Below are positions 21,875-29,429 of a stretch of DNA of 33,742 nt, piece after piece (within the stretch, counting starts at the first letter, position 1; every line of letters starts with the position of its first letter). Origin of the DNA: Actinomycetota bacterium (GTDB lineage Bacteria > Actinomycetota > Thermoleophilia > Solirubrobacterales > 70-9); NCBI GenBank assembly GCA_018268675.1, contig JAFDWB010000052.1, positions 1 through 33,742 on the forward strand. Direction: 5' to 3'. The notes beneath the pieces are model-generated. The model saw only the letters and a program-made list of their open reading frames with translations. It was not told the origin of the DNA and did not search any database. Both the position numbers and the translations under genes were made by a program.

Positions 21875-24774
21875 GACGCCTGCTCGGCACGGCCTCCGCC
21901 GTCGCAGCCCTGAGTCTCACTTTCTTCACGGGTGCCGCGCGGGCCGACTTCGGCCTCGAAGCGGGGAGTTTCTTCGCCAAGAGCCACCCGACCGTCCCCC
22001 TGCTCACCATTCCGCAAAGGCTCGGCTATTACGAACAACGGGAAGTCGACCGTGCCTCCATCCAGGCTGCCTCGCCGATGACCCAGGCAGGAGCCCACCC
22101 CGATGCCAGCGCAGGCTTCGTCTTCAACCAGGCTGGAATAGACCCCGAAGGCAACGTCAAGGATGTCGTGGTCGGCCTGCCGGCAGGCTTCCTCGGCGAC
22201 CCCGAAGCGGTGCCGCCGTGCAGCCGCCCCGCCTTCGTCGAAACTCTTTTCGAAGGCCCCGAAGCATGCCCGCCCGCTTCGCAGGTCGGCGTCGTCACCC
22301 TCCATGTACAGGGGAACCTTCCCCTCGCTACCGTCCCCGTCTACAGGCTCACCACCGCCTTCGGGCGCCCGGCATCCTTCGGCTTTCCGGTCCTTGGCAA
22401 GGGGATCCTTCTGCAGACCCAGTTGCGCAGCGACGGCGACTACGGTCTCAATGTCGTCTCCCCCGACGTTTCCGACTTCTACCCGCTGCGCGACGCGACC
22501 GTCACCTTCTGGGGAGTCCCCGCCGACCCGATCCACGACCCCGAACGGCTCAATCCCCGTGGGATTTCAGGAGGTGCGGAATGGGGTGCCGGCTCGGAAG
22601 CGACGCAGAAGCCGTTCCTCTCCAGTCCAACCTGGTGTGATTCGGGGCCGCTCGATACGACGATCAGTGTGCGCTCCTGGCAGGAACCGGGTACCTGGTT
22701 GCCGACCGTCCCCACCGATCCCGGCTACAACTTCGCCGCGCCGACCCCGAGCGGCTGTGCCGCGCTGCGCTTCGGCGGCTCGGCGGCGCCGACCTCGTTC
22801 ACCTTTCAGCCGGTTCTCCACGCCGCCGACACCCTTTCTGCCTATTCCGCGACTCTCACTCTTCCCTACAACGAAAACCCGAACGGGCTTGCCAACCCGA
22901 CCCTGCGCGACACCACCGTCACGCTTCCCGAAGGCGTGGTTGCGAACGCGTCCTCGGCCAACGGGCTGGCCGCCTGCACGACGCAGCAGATCGGCTATCT
23001 GGGTAACGAATTCCCGCTCCCCAACCCGATCCGCTTCGACGAAGAAGAACCGCGCTGCCCCGACGCCTCGAAGATCGGGACGGTGACGATCCACACGCCG
23101 CTGCTGGAAAAGGCTCTTGAAGGGTCGGTCTACCTGGCGAAGCAGGGAGACAATCCCTTCGGCTCGCTGTTGGCGATCTACCTCGCGGTCGACGACCCCC
23201 AGACCGGGATCGTCGTGAAGCTCGCGGGCAAGGTGACGCCGGACCCCCAGACCGGGCGGCTCACCGCCACCTTCGAAGACAACCCGCAGCTGCCGTTCAC
23301 CGAACTGGAGCTCTCCTTCTTCGGCGGGCCAGGGGCCTCGCTCGCCAATCCGCCCACCTGCGGTACCAAGACGACGACCTCCGTCGTCACTCCCTGGTCG
23401 GCCCCGTACACGCCCGCGGTCACCTCGACCGACTCCTTCCAGGTCACCTCCGGCCCCGCGGGCGCCCCTTGCGTGACGAGCGAAGGCGAGATGCCGAACC
23501 GGCCGAGCCTCGAAGCCGGCACCGTCAGCCCGCTCGCCGGCACCTACAGTCCCTTCGTCCTGCGGCTCTCGCGCGAAGACGGCAGCCAGCGGCTGGCCGG
23601 GCTCGACCTGACGCTGCCGCCGGGGCTCACGGGGAGGCTGGCGGGCGTCCCGTACTGCCCGGAGTCGGGGATCACGCAGGCGGCGTCGCGCGACAAACCC
23701 GGCGAAGGGGCGCTCGAGCAGGCGAGCCCGAGCTGTCCGGCGGCGAGCCAGGTCGGGACCGTCTCGGTGGCCGCCGGCGCCGGGTCCCAGCCCGTCCACG
23801 TCCAGGGCAAGGCCTACCTCGGCGGTCCCTACAAGGGGGCGCCGCTCTCCCTGGTCGCGATCACCCCGGCGGTGGCCGGGCCGTTCGACCTCGGCGTGGT
23901 GGTCGTGCGGACGGCGCTCCAGGTCAACCCGCAGACCGCCCGGATCAGCGCCCGGACCGATCCCCTGCCGACGATCCTCGAAGGCATCCCGCTCGACATC
24001 CGCCAGATCGCGATCGAACTGGACCGCCCCGGGTTCACCCTCAACCCGACCAGCTGCGAAGCGATGTCGGTGACCGGGCAGGCGATCTCGACCACCGGCG
24101 CCGTGGCGCCGCTCTCCAACCGCTTCCAGGTCGGCGGCTGCAAGGGCCTCGACTTCTCCCCGAAGCTCGCCCTGCGCGTCTTCGGCAAGACCGGCCGCAA
24201 CGCCAAACCGCGCCTACGCGCCGTCGTCCAGATGAAGGAAGGGGAAGCGAACATCGCGCGGGCGCAGGTGAACCTGCCGCACTCGGAGTTCCTCGAACAG
24301 AACCACCTGGACAAGACCTGTACGAGGCCGGTGCTGACGGAAGGGAAGTGTCCGGCCTCGAGTGTCTACGGCAGGGCGAAGGCGTGGACGCCGCTGCTCG
24401 AAAAGCCGCTGGAAGGGAACGTCTACCTGGTCGGTGGGTACGGGTACAAGCTGCCGGCGCTGGTCGCCGACCTGAACGGGCAAATCCGTGTGACGCTGGT
24501 GGGGAAAGTCGACGCGGGGCCCAACCAGGGGATCAGGAACACCTTCGAAGTGGTGCCCGACGCGCCCGTCTCCAAGTTCATGCTCGAACTCAAGGGCGGC
24601 AGGAAGGGCCTCCTCGTAAACTCCGAAGATCTCTGTGCGAAGGGGGCGAAGACGGAGGCGATCGCGCGCTTCACCGGCCAGAACGGGGCGGTGCGCTCGT
24701 TCAAGCCGAAGGTGGCGAACGACTGCGCGTCCGGCGTGAAGGGAAAGGGCGCGAAGAAGAAGTCCAAACGGTAG
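21871..24774 (+). CDS. Giant exported repeat protein, coupled to the upstream gene
   Basis: ATG 21871 overlaps the previous stop (ATGA). The 967-residue product has a signal peptide (RRLLGTASAVAALSLTFFTG, cleaved near AARA) followed by 'DFGLEAGSFFAKSHP'. It contains four copies of a module starting CPxAS(Q/K)(V/I)G: about 22258 (CPPASQVGVVTL), 23057 (CPDASKIGTVTI), 23735 (CPAASQVGTVSV) and 24349 (CPASSVYGRAKA). Each is followed by a strand with '(L/P)LEGxVYL' or 'VHVQGKAYLGG' and a beta-rich body. A basic KGKGAKKKSKR tail ends the protein. No catalytic motif is seen. Similar large proteins are common in Solirubrobacterales genomes and are probably cell-surface or exported structural proteins. 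GAA dominates Glu codons in the first two thirds. Confidence 0.8.
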   Translation: MRRLLGTASAVAALSLTFFTGAARADFGLEAGSFFAKSHPTVPLLTIPQRLGYYEQREVDRASIQAASPMTQAGAHPDASAGFVFNQAGIDPEGNVKDVVVGLPAGFLGDPEAVPPCSRPAFVETLFEGPEACPPASQVGVVTLHVQGNLPLATVPVYRLTTAFGRPASFGFPVLGKGILLQTQLRSDGDYGLNVVSPDVSDFYPLRDATVTFWGVPADPIHDPERLNPRGISGGAEWGAGSEATQKPFLSSPTWCDSGPLDTTISVRSWQEPGTWLPTVPTDPGYNFAAPTPSGCAALRFGGSAAPTSFTFQPVLHAADTLSAYSATLTLPYNENPNGLANPTLRDTTVTLPEGVVANASSANGLAACTTQQIGYLGNEFPLPNPIRFDEEEPRCPDASKIGTVTIHTPLLEKALEGSVYLAKQGDNPFGSLLAIYLAVDDPQTGIVVKLAGKVTPDPQTGRLTATFEDNPQLPFTELELSFFGGPGASLANPPTCGTKTTTSVVTPWSAPYTPAVTSTDSFQVTSGPAGAPCVTSEGEMPNRPSLEAGTVSPLAGTYSPFVLRLSREDGSQRLAGLDLTLPPGLTGRLAGVPYCPESGITQAASRDKPGEGALEQASPSCPAASQVGTVSVAAGAGSQPVHVQGKAYLGGPYKGAPLSLVAITPAVAGPFDLGVVVVRTALQVNPQTARISARTDPLPTILEGIPLDIRQIAIELDRPGFTLNPTSCEAMSVTGQAISTTGAVAPLSNRFQVGGCKGLDFSPKLALRVFGKTGRNAKPRLRAVVQMKEGEANIARAQVNLPHSEFLEQNHLDKTCTRPVLTEGKCPASSVYGRAKAWTPLLEKPLEGNVYLVGGYGYKLPALVADLNGQIRVTLVGKVDAGPNQGIRNTFEVVPDAPVSKFMLELKGGRKGLLVNSEDLCAKGAKTEAIARFTGQNGAVRSFKPKVANDCASGVKGKGAKKKSKR

Positions 24775-24809
24775 GAGCTTCCTCAGACTGCCGACGGCCT
24801 GTTTTCCCT

Positions 24810-24836
24810 GGCGGGCCACGGCACGACCGTCCCGCC
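24810..24836. terminator. Hairpin between convergent genes
   Basis: GGCGGG-ACGG pairs with CCGT-CCCGCC (24810-24836), with a 2-nt bulge and a 5-nt loop. It lies between the end of the giant protein gene and the end of the convergent TetR gene. No T-run follows. Confidence 0.45.
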
Positions 24837-24949
24837 TGCTCCCGCGGGGCGTCTGGTCATGGAGGTACGGGCGGCGGCGGGTTCCCTGTGCCCGCCCCGC
24901 CCGGCTTCCGTCCCGCCGGGGCGCCGGGCGAGGATCCGGGCCGCCCGCC

Positions 24950-26308
24950 TCAGCTTCGGCCGTGGCCGACGACCGGGGCGGCCGGTGCCAACTCGGCGGC
25001 AATCGCGTCGAGAGCGCGCTCGGCACCCACGATCGGCGCCAGCGCCAGGTAGGACGCGTAGCCGGCGAGCGACGGCAGGACGCGGGCGCGGTGGTGGAGC
25101 ACGTGGCAGTGGGCGATGCTCCAAACCGACCCGACGATCGCCTCGGCGACGACCGCACTGGGCTTGGCGCCCTCCGGCGCCTGGCGGATCAGGATCGCGG
25201 CGAAGGCGCGCATGAGCTCGGCTCGCCGAGGCGTGCCGGAGGGGCCGATGGAGTAGACCGCGACGAAGGCGGCGCGGGCGAAGACGGGATCCTCGGCGAT
25301 ATGGCAGAGCATCGCCTGGATCGAGCGACACACGGTCGCCGGCCAGTCGGCGGCGCCCTCGCCCGTGCGCATGGCGCGGGCGAGGGATTCGGTGCCCATC
25401 AGCTCGAGGGAGGAGAAGAAGCAGTCGGCGACGTCCTCGAAGTGACGGGAGAACGCGGAGGCCTCGAGCCCGGCACGCTGGGCGATCTGGCCGGGGACCA
25501 GGCCGGGCAGCCCGCCCGTCGCGGCGAGCTCGGCCACCGCACGCAGCATCGCGGTCCGCTCGTCGACAGGTCGACGGGGGAGGGCAGGGCGGGTCGGGAC
25601 CGGTGCCGGCACCTGGCGCGTGAGCTTCTCGACGGCCGGGTGTCGATAGGCCAGCATCCACCGGAACAGCTCCTGACCGGACTCGAGGACGGTCGAGGGG
25701 CGGCCTTGGAGCAGGCGGCTGCGGGTGACGAACCAGACGCCGCCGACGAGACTGCGGAGGAGGAGCAGCGGCATCGCCACCTCGTCGGGTGCCTGGGCAA
25801 AGCTCTGGGCGAGCATCTGGGCGAAGACCCGTTCGGCGAGTTCGGCGCGCTCGTGGCCATTCGGTCCGGCCGCGAGTATCTCGAGCAGCGCGAGGCGCGA
25901 GGGCTTGGGGCGCTCGATGATCTCTGCCGCGAATACCTCGAACGCGCGGCAGAGCCCGGCGTTCCAATCGCGCTCATCGCCTTGCCCGGCGCGATAGGCG
26001 GCCGAGATCCGACTCATGCCTTCCTCGACCACCCGGTCGTACGTGGCGAGGAAGTACTCCTCCTTGTTGGGGAAGAGGTCGTAGATCGTCTTCTGGCTGA
26101 CTCCGGCGATGGCGGACAGACGGCGGACGGTGACGGCCGCATAGCCATGCTCGGCCACCGCCTCGACCATCGCCCCGTGCAGGCGCGCCCGCTGGTTGGC
26201 GCGGACCTCCTCCCGGCGGGCGCCAGGCCGCGCCTTCAGCTTCGGGTAGAGCGGCCCCTGGCCCCTCGTCGGCCCCGCGTCAGCGTTCCCCCGATTCCCT
26301 CTGCTCAT
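24950..26308 (-). CDS. Double TetR-family transcriptional regulator
   Basis: The 452-residue protein carries two TetR units. The first (residues about 35-230) has a textbook HTH, 'VTVRRLSAIAGVSQKTIYDL' then 'FPNKEEYFLATYDRV', followed by a ligand-binding helical domain. The second (about 250-445) has a weaker HTH, 'VPGQIAQRAGLEASAFSRHF', then another helical domain. This duplicates the roughly 200-residue TetR family in one chain, so a monomer could resemble the usual dimer. It is divergent from a methyltransferase gene, and the gap holds a tandem palindrome (26425-26444) that is the natural candidate operator. The effector is unknown; the family often senses hydrophobic compounds. ATG 26308 is the first usable start. 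Confidence 0.85.
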   Translation of the reverse strand: MSRGNRGNADAGPTRGQGPLYPKLKARPGARREEVRANQRARLHGAMVEAVAEHGYAAVTVRRLSAIAGVSQKTIYDLFPNKEEYFLATYDRVVEEGMSRISAAYRAGQGDERDWNAGLCRAFEVFAAEIIERPKPSRLALLEILAAGPNGHERAELAERVFAQMLAQSFAQAPDEVAMPLLLLRSLVGGVWFVTRSRLLQGRPSTVLESGQELFRWMLAYRHPAVEKLTRQVPAPVPTRPALPRRPVDERTAMLRAVAELAATGGLPGLVPGQIAQRAGLEASAFSRHFEDVADCFFSSLELMGTESLARAMRTGEGAADWPATVCRSIQAMLCHIAEDPVFARAAFVAVYSIGPSGTPRRAELMRAFAAILIRQAPEGAKPSAVVAEAIVGSVWSIAHCHVLHHRARVLPSLAGYASYLALAPIVGAERALDAIAAELAPAAPVVGHGRS

Positions 26309-26363
26309 CCCATTGCCCCTGGTTGCTCGTTCCCGGCAAGCGACCGCATGGTAATCGTCAAAT

Positions 26364-26375
26364 ACAATGTTTTGT
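26364..26375. promoter_or_regulatory. AT-rich palindrome/-10 region in divergent gap
   Basis: ACAATGTTTTGT (ACAA-N4-TTGT) is a small palindrome overlapping TACAAT (26363-26368), a good -10 for the plus-strand methyltransferase. It may be a second regulator site. No clear -35 is seen. Confidence 0.35.
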
Positions 26376-26424
26376 CTGAGTGTGGGGAGGTACCTGTGCC
26401 ACTGCTGATCGATCGAGAAACCGC

Positions 26425-26444
26425 ACCGTTCGGTACCGTCCGGT
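26425..26444. promoter_or_regulatory. Tandem ACCGNNCGGT palindromes, candidate TetR operator
   Basis: ACCGTTCGGT (26425-26434) is followed directly by ACCGTCCGGT (26435-26444), both of form ACCGNNCGGT. The site ends 10 nt before the methyltransferase ATG and lies between it and the divergent double-TetR gene. Two abutting half-sites suit a regulator with two DNA-binding domains. Confidence 0.5.
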
Positions 26445-26454
26445 CGAGGCGAGC

Positions 26455-27321
26455 ATGACCACGGACCCCGAGGCGATCGATCCGGCCGACTTCCGCGCGG
26501 CGCAGCACCGGAACTGGGACTCGGCCGCGGTGGGGTGGATGGAGTGGAGTGAGTTCAACGACCGGGCGGACCGGCACATCAGCCGGCGGCTGGTGGAGCT
26601 TGCCGGGGTGCGGCCGGGGAGCCGCGTGCTGGACGTCGCCGCGGGGTACGGGGAGCCATCGCTGACGGCCGCGCGCAAGGCCGGACCGGCGGGCCGCGTC
26701 GTCGCCACCGACATCTCCGCCGAGATGCTCGCGTTCGGGCGCGAGCGCGCCGCGGCGGCCGGCCTCGGCAACCTCGAGTTCGTCCAGGCCGACGCCGCGG
26801 GCCTCGATTTCCCGGCCGCGAGCTTCGACGCCGCCGTCTCGCGCTGGGGGATCATCTTCGAGCCGGACGCGGAGGCCGCTGCGGCGCGCGTGCGCGGCTT
26901 CCTCGAGCCTGGCGCGCGGATGGCGATCAGCTCGTGGGGCGAGCCCGACGAGGTCCCCTTCCTCTCGATCCCGATGCGGACGACGATCGAGCGGCTGGGT
27001 TTGTCGCCGGTCCCGGCCGGGACGCCGGGGCCGCTTTCACGACCCACCGCGGCCGCGATCGGCGGACTGCTCGACGGCGGCGGGTTCTCCGACATCGCCG
27101 TGGAGCGGGCCGAGGTCACCTTCGAGTTCGACTCCGCCGCGCACTTCACCGCCTACGTCAGGGCGATCGCCGCCCCGATCCGGGCGCTGATCGCGCGCCA
27201 CGCGGGCGACTCCCAAGAGGAGGCCTGGGGCGCGATCACGCGGGCCGCCGAGGAGGCCACCGGCGGCTCGACCCCGCTGCGCCTCTCGAATGTGGTGCTG
27301 CTCGCCGTCGGAACCGCGTAG
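26455..27321 (+). CDS. SAM-dependent methyltransferase
   Basis: ATG 26455 gives 288 residues. The class I methyltransferase fold is clear: motif I 'VLDVAAGYGEPSLTAARKAG' (SAM-binding VLDVAAGxGxP), motif II 'VVATDISAEMLAFGRER', then 'LEFVQADAAGLDFP' with the acidic adenine-binding loop, and motif IV 'SFDAAVSRWGIIF'. The C-terminal lid, 'AISSWGEPDEVPFLSIPMRT' and on, is typical of UbiE/small-molecule methyltransferases. The cytosolic substrate is unknown. A GAGG element lies near the start. It is divergent from the double-TetR gene and probably under its control through the tandem palindrome. Confidence 0.85.
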   Translation: MTTDPEAIDPADFRAAQHRNWDSAAVGWMEWSEFNDRADRHISRRLVELAGVRPGSRVLDVAAGYGEPSLTAARKAGPAGRVVATDISAEMLAFGRERAAAAGLGNLEFVQADAAGLDFPAASFDAAVSRWGIIFEPDAEAAAARVRGFLEPGARMAISSWGEPDEVPFLSIPMRTTIERLGLSPVPAGTPGPLSRPTAAAIGGLLDGGGFSDIAVERAEVTFEFDSAAHFTAYVRAIAAPIRALIARHAGDSQEEAWGAITRAAEEATGGSTPLRLSNVVLLAVGTA

Positions 27322-27368
27322 CGGATCGCCGCGCATCGGTTAGGTTCGTCACTGTGTGTCTCGAGGAG

Positions 27369-27374
27369 TAGCCT
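27369..27374 (+). promoter_or_regulatory. Candidate leaderless -10 box TAGCCT before cyclase
   Basis: TAGCCT ends 7 nt before CTG 27382. That CTG is in frame with the adenylate cyclase and begins LTTIGSLPSDSAELRLRK. This is the same spacing as at ATG/GTG genes in the window. Confidence 0.35.
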
Positions 27375-27444
27375 CGCGCGGCTGACGACCATCGGCAGCC
27401 TGCCCAGCGACTCGGCGGAGCTGCGACTGCGCAAGTCGGTCCTG

Positions 27445-28587
27445 GTGCTGTCGTCGAGCCTGATGGCGACGCTGGCGTTCGCCTGGGTCGGGACCTACGC
27501 GGTGCTCGGGCTCTGGCTCCCGGCGGCGATCCCGTTCTTCTACCAACTGGCATCCGCGGCGAGCCTCTACACCTTCGCCCGCACGCACCGCTACCGCCTG
27601 TTCCGGACCAGTCAGCTGCTGATGAGTCTGGTGCTGCCCTTCGCCCTGCAGTGGAGCCTCGGGGGCTTCGCCGCCTCCTCTGCGGTCTCGCTCTGGGCCC
27701 TCACCTGCCCGGTCGGCGCGCTGCTGTTCGTCGGCGCCCGCCAGGCCGTGCCTTGGTTCGCCGCCTTCGCCGCCCTGATGGCGATCTCGGGAGTGATCGA
27801 CCCACTCATCTCCGGCAGCGCCGCGAGCCTCCCCGAAGGTGTGGTGGTGTCGTTCTTCGTCCTCAATCTGCTCGGGGTCTCCGGCACCGCCTACTTCCTG
27901 CTCCAGTACTTCGTCCGCGACCGCGAGCGCGCCCTCGCCGAACTCGAGGTCGAGCGGGCGAAATCCGAGCGCCTGCTGCTGAACGTCCTGCCCGGCTCGG
28001 TGGCGGCCCGGCTGAAGGAATCCGACGCGGTGATCGCCGACGGCTTCGGCGCCGCCACTGTCCTCTTCGCCGACATCGTCGGCTTCACCCCACTCGCCCA
28101 GGCCCTGCCGCCTGCCGACACCGTCGCCCTGCTCGACCGTGTCTTCGCGGCCTGGGACGCCCTTGCCGACCGCCACGGGGTCGAGAAGATCAAGACGATC
28201 GGCGACGCCTACATGGCGGCCGGCGGGCTGCCCGCCCCGCGCGCGGACCACGCCGAGGCGATCGCCGACCTCGCCCTCGCGATGGGCGCCGAGCTGGAGC
28301 GCTGCGCGATCGCCGGCGGAGCTCCGCTGGAGGTCCGGATCGGCATCGACAGCGGCCCGGTGGTCGCCGGCGTGATCGGCCGCGCCAAGTTCAGCTACGA
28401 CCTCTGGGGCGACACGGTGAACACCGCGAGCCGGATGGAGTCCCACGGCCTCCCCGGAGCGATCCAGGTCACCGAGCGAACCTACGAACGCCTGCGTCCC
28501 CGCTTCGACCTCCGCCGCCGCGGCGCGATCGAGGTGAAGGGGAAGGGGACGATGACCACCTACCTGCTCCTCGGCCGCCGGCCGTGA
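27445..28587 (+). CDS. Membrane-bound class III adenylate cyclase
   Basis: The annotated GTG at 27445 gives 380 residues. Five or six transmembrane helices (residues about 5-155) are followed by a short coiled-coil linker ('RDRERALAELEVERAKSERL') with the conserved 'LLNVLPGSVAARLKE' signalling segment. The cyclase domain (about 205-380) carries metal Asp in 'VLFADIVGFTPL', 'KIKTIGDAYMAAGG' (adenine-binding Lys and second metal Asp), 'FSYDLWGDTVNTASRM' (adenine-binding Asp, transition-state Asn and Arg). All canonical residues are present, so it should make cAMP at the inner face of the membrane. In-frame protein-like sequence extends upstream (about 27382) but has no ATG/GTG/TTG there; see findings. 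It is convergent with the gene at 28721. Confidence 0.85.
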   Translation: MLSSSLMATLAFAWVGTYAVLGLWLPAAIPFFYQLASAASLYTFARTHRYRLFRTSQLLMSLVLPFALQWSLGGFAASSAVSLWALTCPVGALLFVGARQAVPWFAAFAALMAISGVIDPLISGSAASLPEGVVVSFFVLNLLGVSGTAYFLLQYFVRDRERALAELEVERAKSERLLLNVLPGSVAARLKESDAVIADGFGAATVLFADIVGFTPLAQALPPADTVALLDRVFAAWDALADRHGVEKIKTIGDAYMAAGGLPAPRADHAEAIADLALAMGAELERCAIAGGAPLEVRIGIDSGPVVAGVIGRAKFSYDLWGDTVNTASRMESHGLPGAIQVTERTYERLRPRFDLRRRGAIEVKGKGTMTTYLLLGRRP

Positions 28588-28651
28588 CGGCGCGACCCAG
28601 GTCTGCGACGGTCGCGGATCCTGTGTCGACCCGCGCACGGATCGTTCCCCA

Positions 28652-28697
28652 CGCTCGTTCGCCTGAGGCGCCGATGACCGGCTCAAGTGAACGAGCG
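28652..28697. terminator. Hairpin between convergent genes
   Basis: CGCTCGTTC (28652-28660) and GAACGAGCG (28689-28697) are perfect 9-bp arms, with a further TGAG/CTCA pairing inside. It lies between the cyclase stop and the stop of the convergent SHOCT gene, and could serve both. No T-run follows. Confidence 0.5.
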
Positions 28698-28720
28698 CCG
28701 TTCCGCCGCCGGCGAAACCC

Positions 28721-29119
28721 CTACGAAGCCGCCAACAGCTTCTCCTTCGCCCGGTCGTACTCGGCCTGGGTGAGGGCGCCCTTTTCGACGAGTTCGTGGA
28801 GTTTGTGGAGTTCGTCGGCGGGCGAGGTGTGGGCGGTGGCGCGGATGTATTGGTCGGTGGCGTGTTTGGCTTCGGCCTGGGCGCGGAGACCGCGTTCGCG
28901 CATCTCGGATCCGTAGACGATCAGGTAGACCAGCGCGGTGATGTAGGGGATGAAGACGAGGAGGAGGATCCAGAGGGCCTTCAGCCAGCCCGACATCTCG
29001 TGGTTGCGGAAGAGGTCGGTGATGATCGTGAAGAGGATCCAGATCCAGACCACGAAGAGGAAGATCTCGAAGACCGTCAGGAGGATGTCCCCGAAGGTGA
29101 CGTTGGCGAGGGGCAGCAA
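28721..29119 (-). CDS. SHOCT-domain membrane protein (PLDc_N-like)
   Basis: TTG 29119 is preceded by an AAAGGAA site about 5 nt away and gives 132 residues. Two transmembrane helices ('ILLTVFEIFLFVVWIWILFT' and 'WILLLVFIPYITALVYLIVY') match the phospholipase-D-nuclease N-terminal-like membrane module. A basic linker leads to a C-terminal SHOCT domain ('ADELHKLHELVEKGALTQAE', 'YDRAKEKLL'). SHOCT is a short helical domain found at the ends of many bacterial membrane proteins and is thought to mediate oligomerisation. The product is an inner-membrane protein of unknown role. It follows the 84-residue gene by 15 bp and is likely co-transcribed with it. Confidence 0.85.
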   Translation of the reverse strand: MLPLANVTFGDILLTVFEIFLFVVWIWILFTIITDLFRNHEMSGWLKALWILLLVFIPYITALVYLIVYGSEMRERGLRAQAEAKHATDQYIRATAHTSPADELHKLHELVEKGALTQAEYDRAKEKLLAAS

Positions 29120-29134
29120 CGTGGTTCCTTTCTG

Positions 29135-29389
29135 TCAGGTAGACCGGAGCTCGTCGAGCGAGACGACCTCGAGGTCGAACGGCTCGTCGGCCGCCCGGCG
29201 GCGGCGGTAAGGGGACACGGTGACGCGGTGGACCTCACCGCAGGAGCACGGGATCTCGATCGGGCTCGTGTCGGAGGCGGGATCGGTGTCGACCTTCAGG
29301 CGTTTGAGCTCGCCGGTCTCTTTGCACCCGAACGAGATCACCCACCCGTAGTCGGGGCGCTCGGCGCGACGCGGACGGGACGGGCTCAT
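29135..29389 (-). CDS. Small Cys-containing protein of unknown function
   Basis: ATG 29389 is preceded by GGGAGGA with a 7-nt spacer and gives 84 residues: MSPSRPRRAERPDYGWVISF onward. It contains 'FGCKETGELKRLKVDTDP' and 'IEIPCSCGEVHRVTV', so three Cys and a His could form a zinc site. It has no signal peptide or membrane segment. Small, beta-rich, zinc-ribbon-like proteins of this kind are often uncharacterised. Its RBS lies inside a perfect palindrome (29394-29419). It is immediately upstream of the SHOCT membrane protein gene. Confidence 0.65.
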   Translation of the reverse strand: MSPSRPRRAERPDYGWVISFGCKETGELKRLKVDTDPASDTSPIEIPCSCGEVHRVTVSPYRRRRAADEPFDLEVVSLDELRST

Positions 29390-29393
29390 GCGC

Positions 29394-29419
29394 GCATCCT
29401 CCCACGTACGGGAGGATGC
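29394..29419. promoter_or_regulatory. 26-bp perfect palindrome overlapping an RBS
   Basis: GCATCCTCCC (29394-29403) and GGGAGGATGC (29410-29419) are perfect 10-bp arms around ACGTAC. On the minus strand the second arm contains the GGAGGA RBS of the 84-residue gene. It may also terminate the upstream M23 gene, or serve as a DNA-binding site. Confidence 0.55.
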
Positions 29420-29429
29420 CGGCGCGGAT

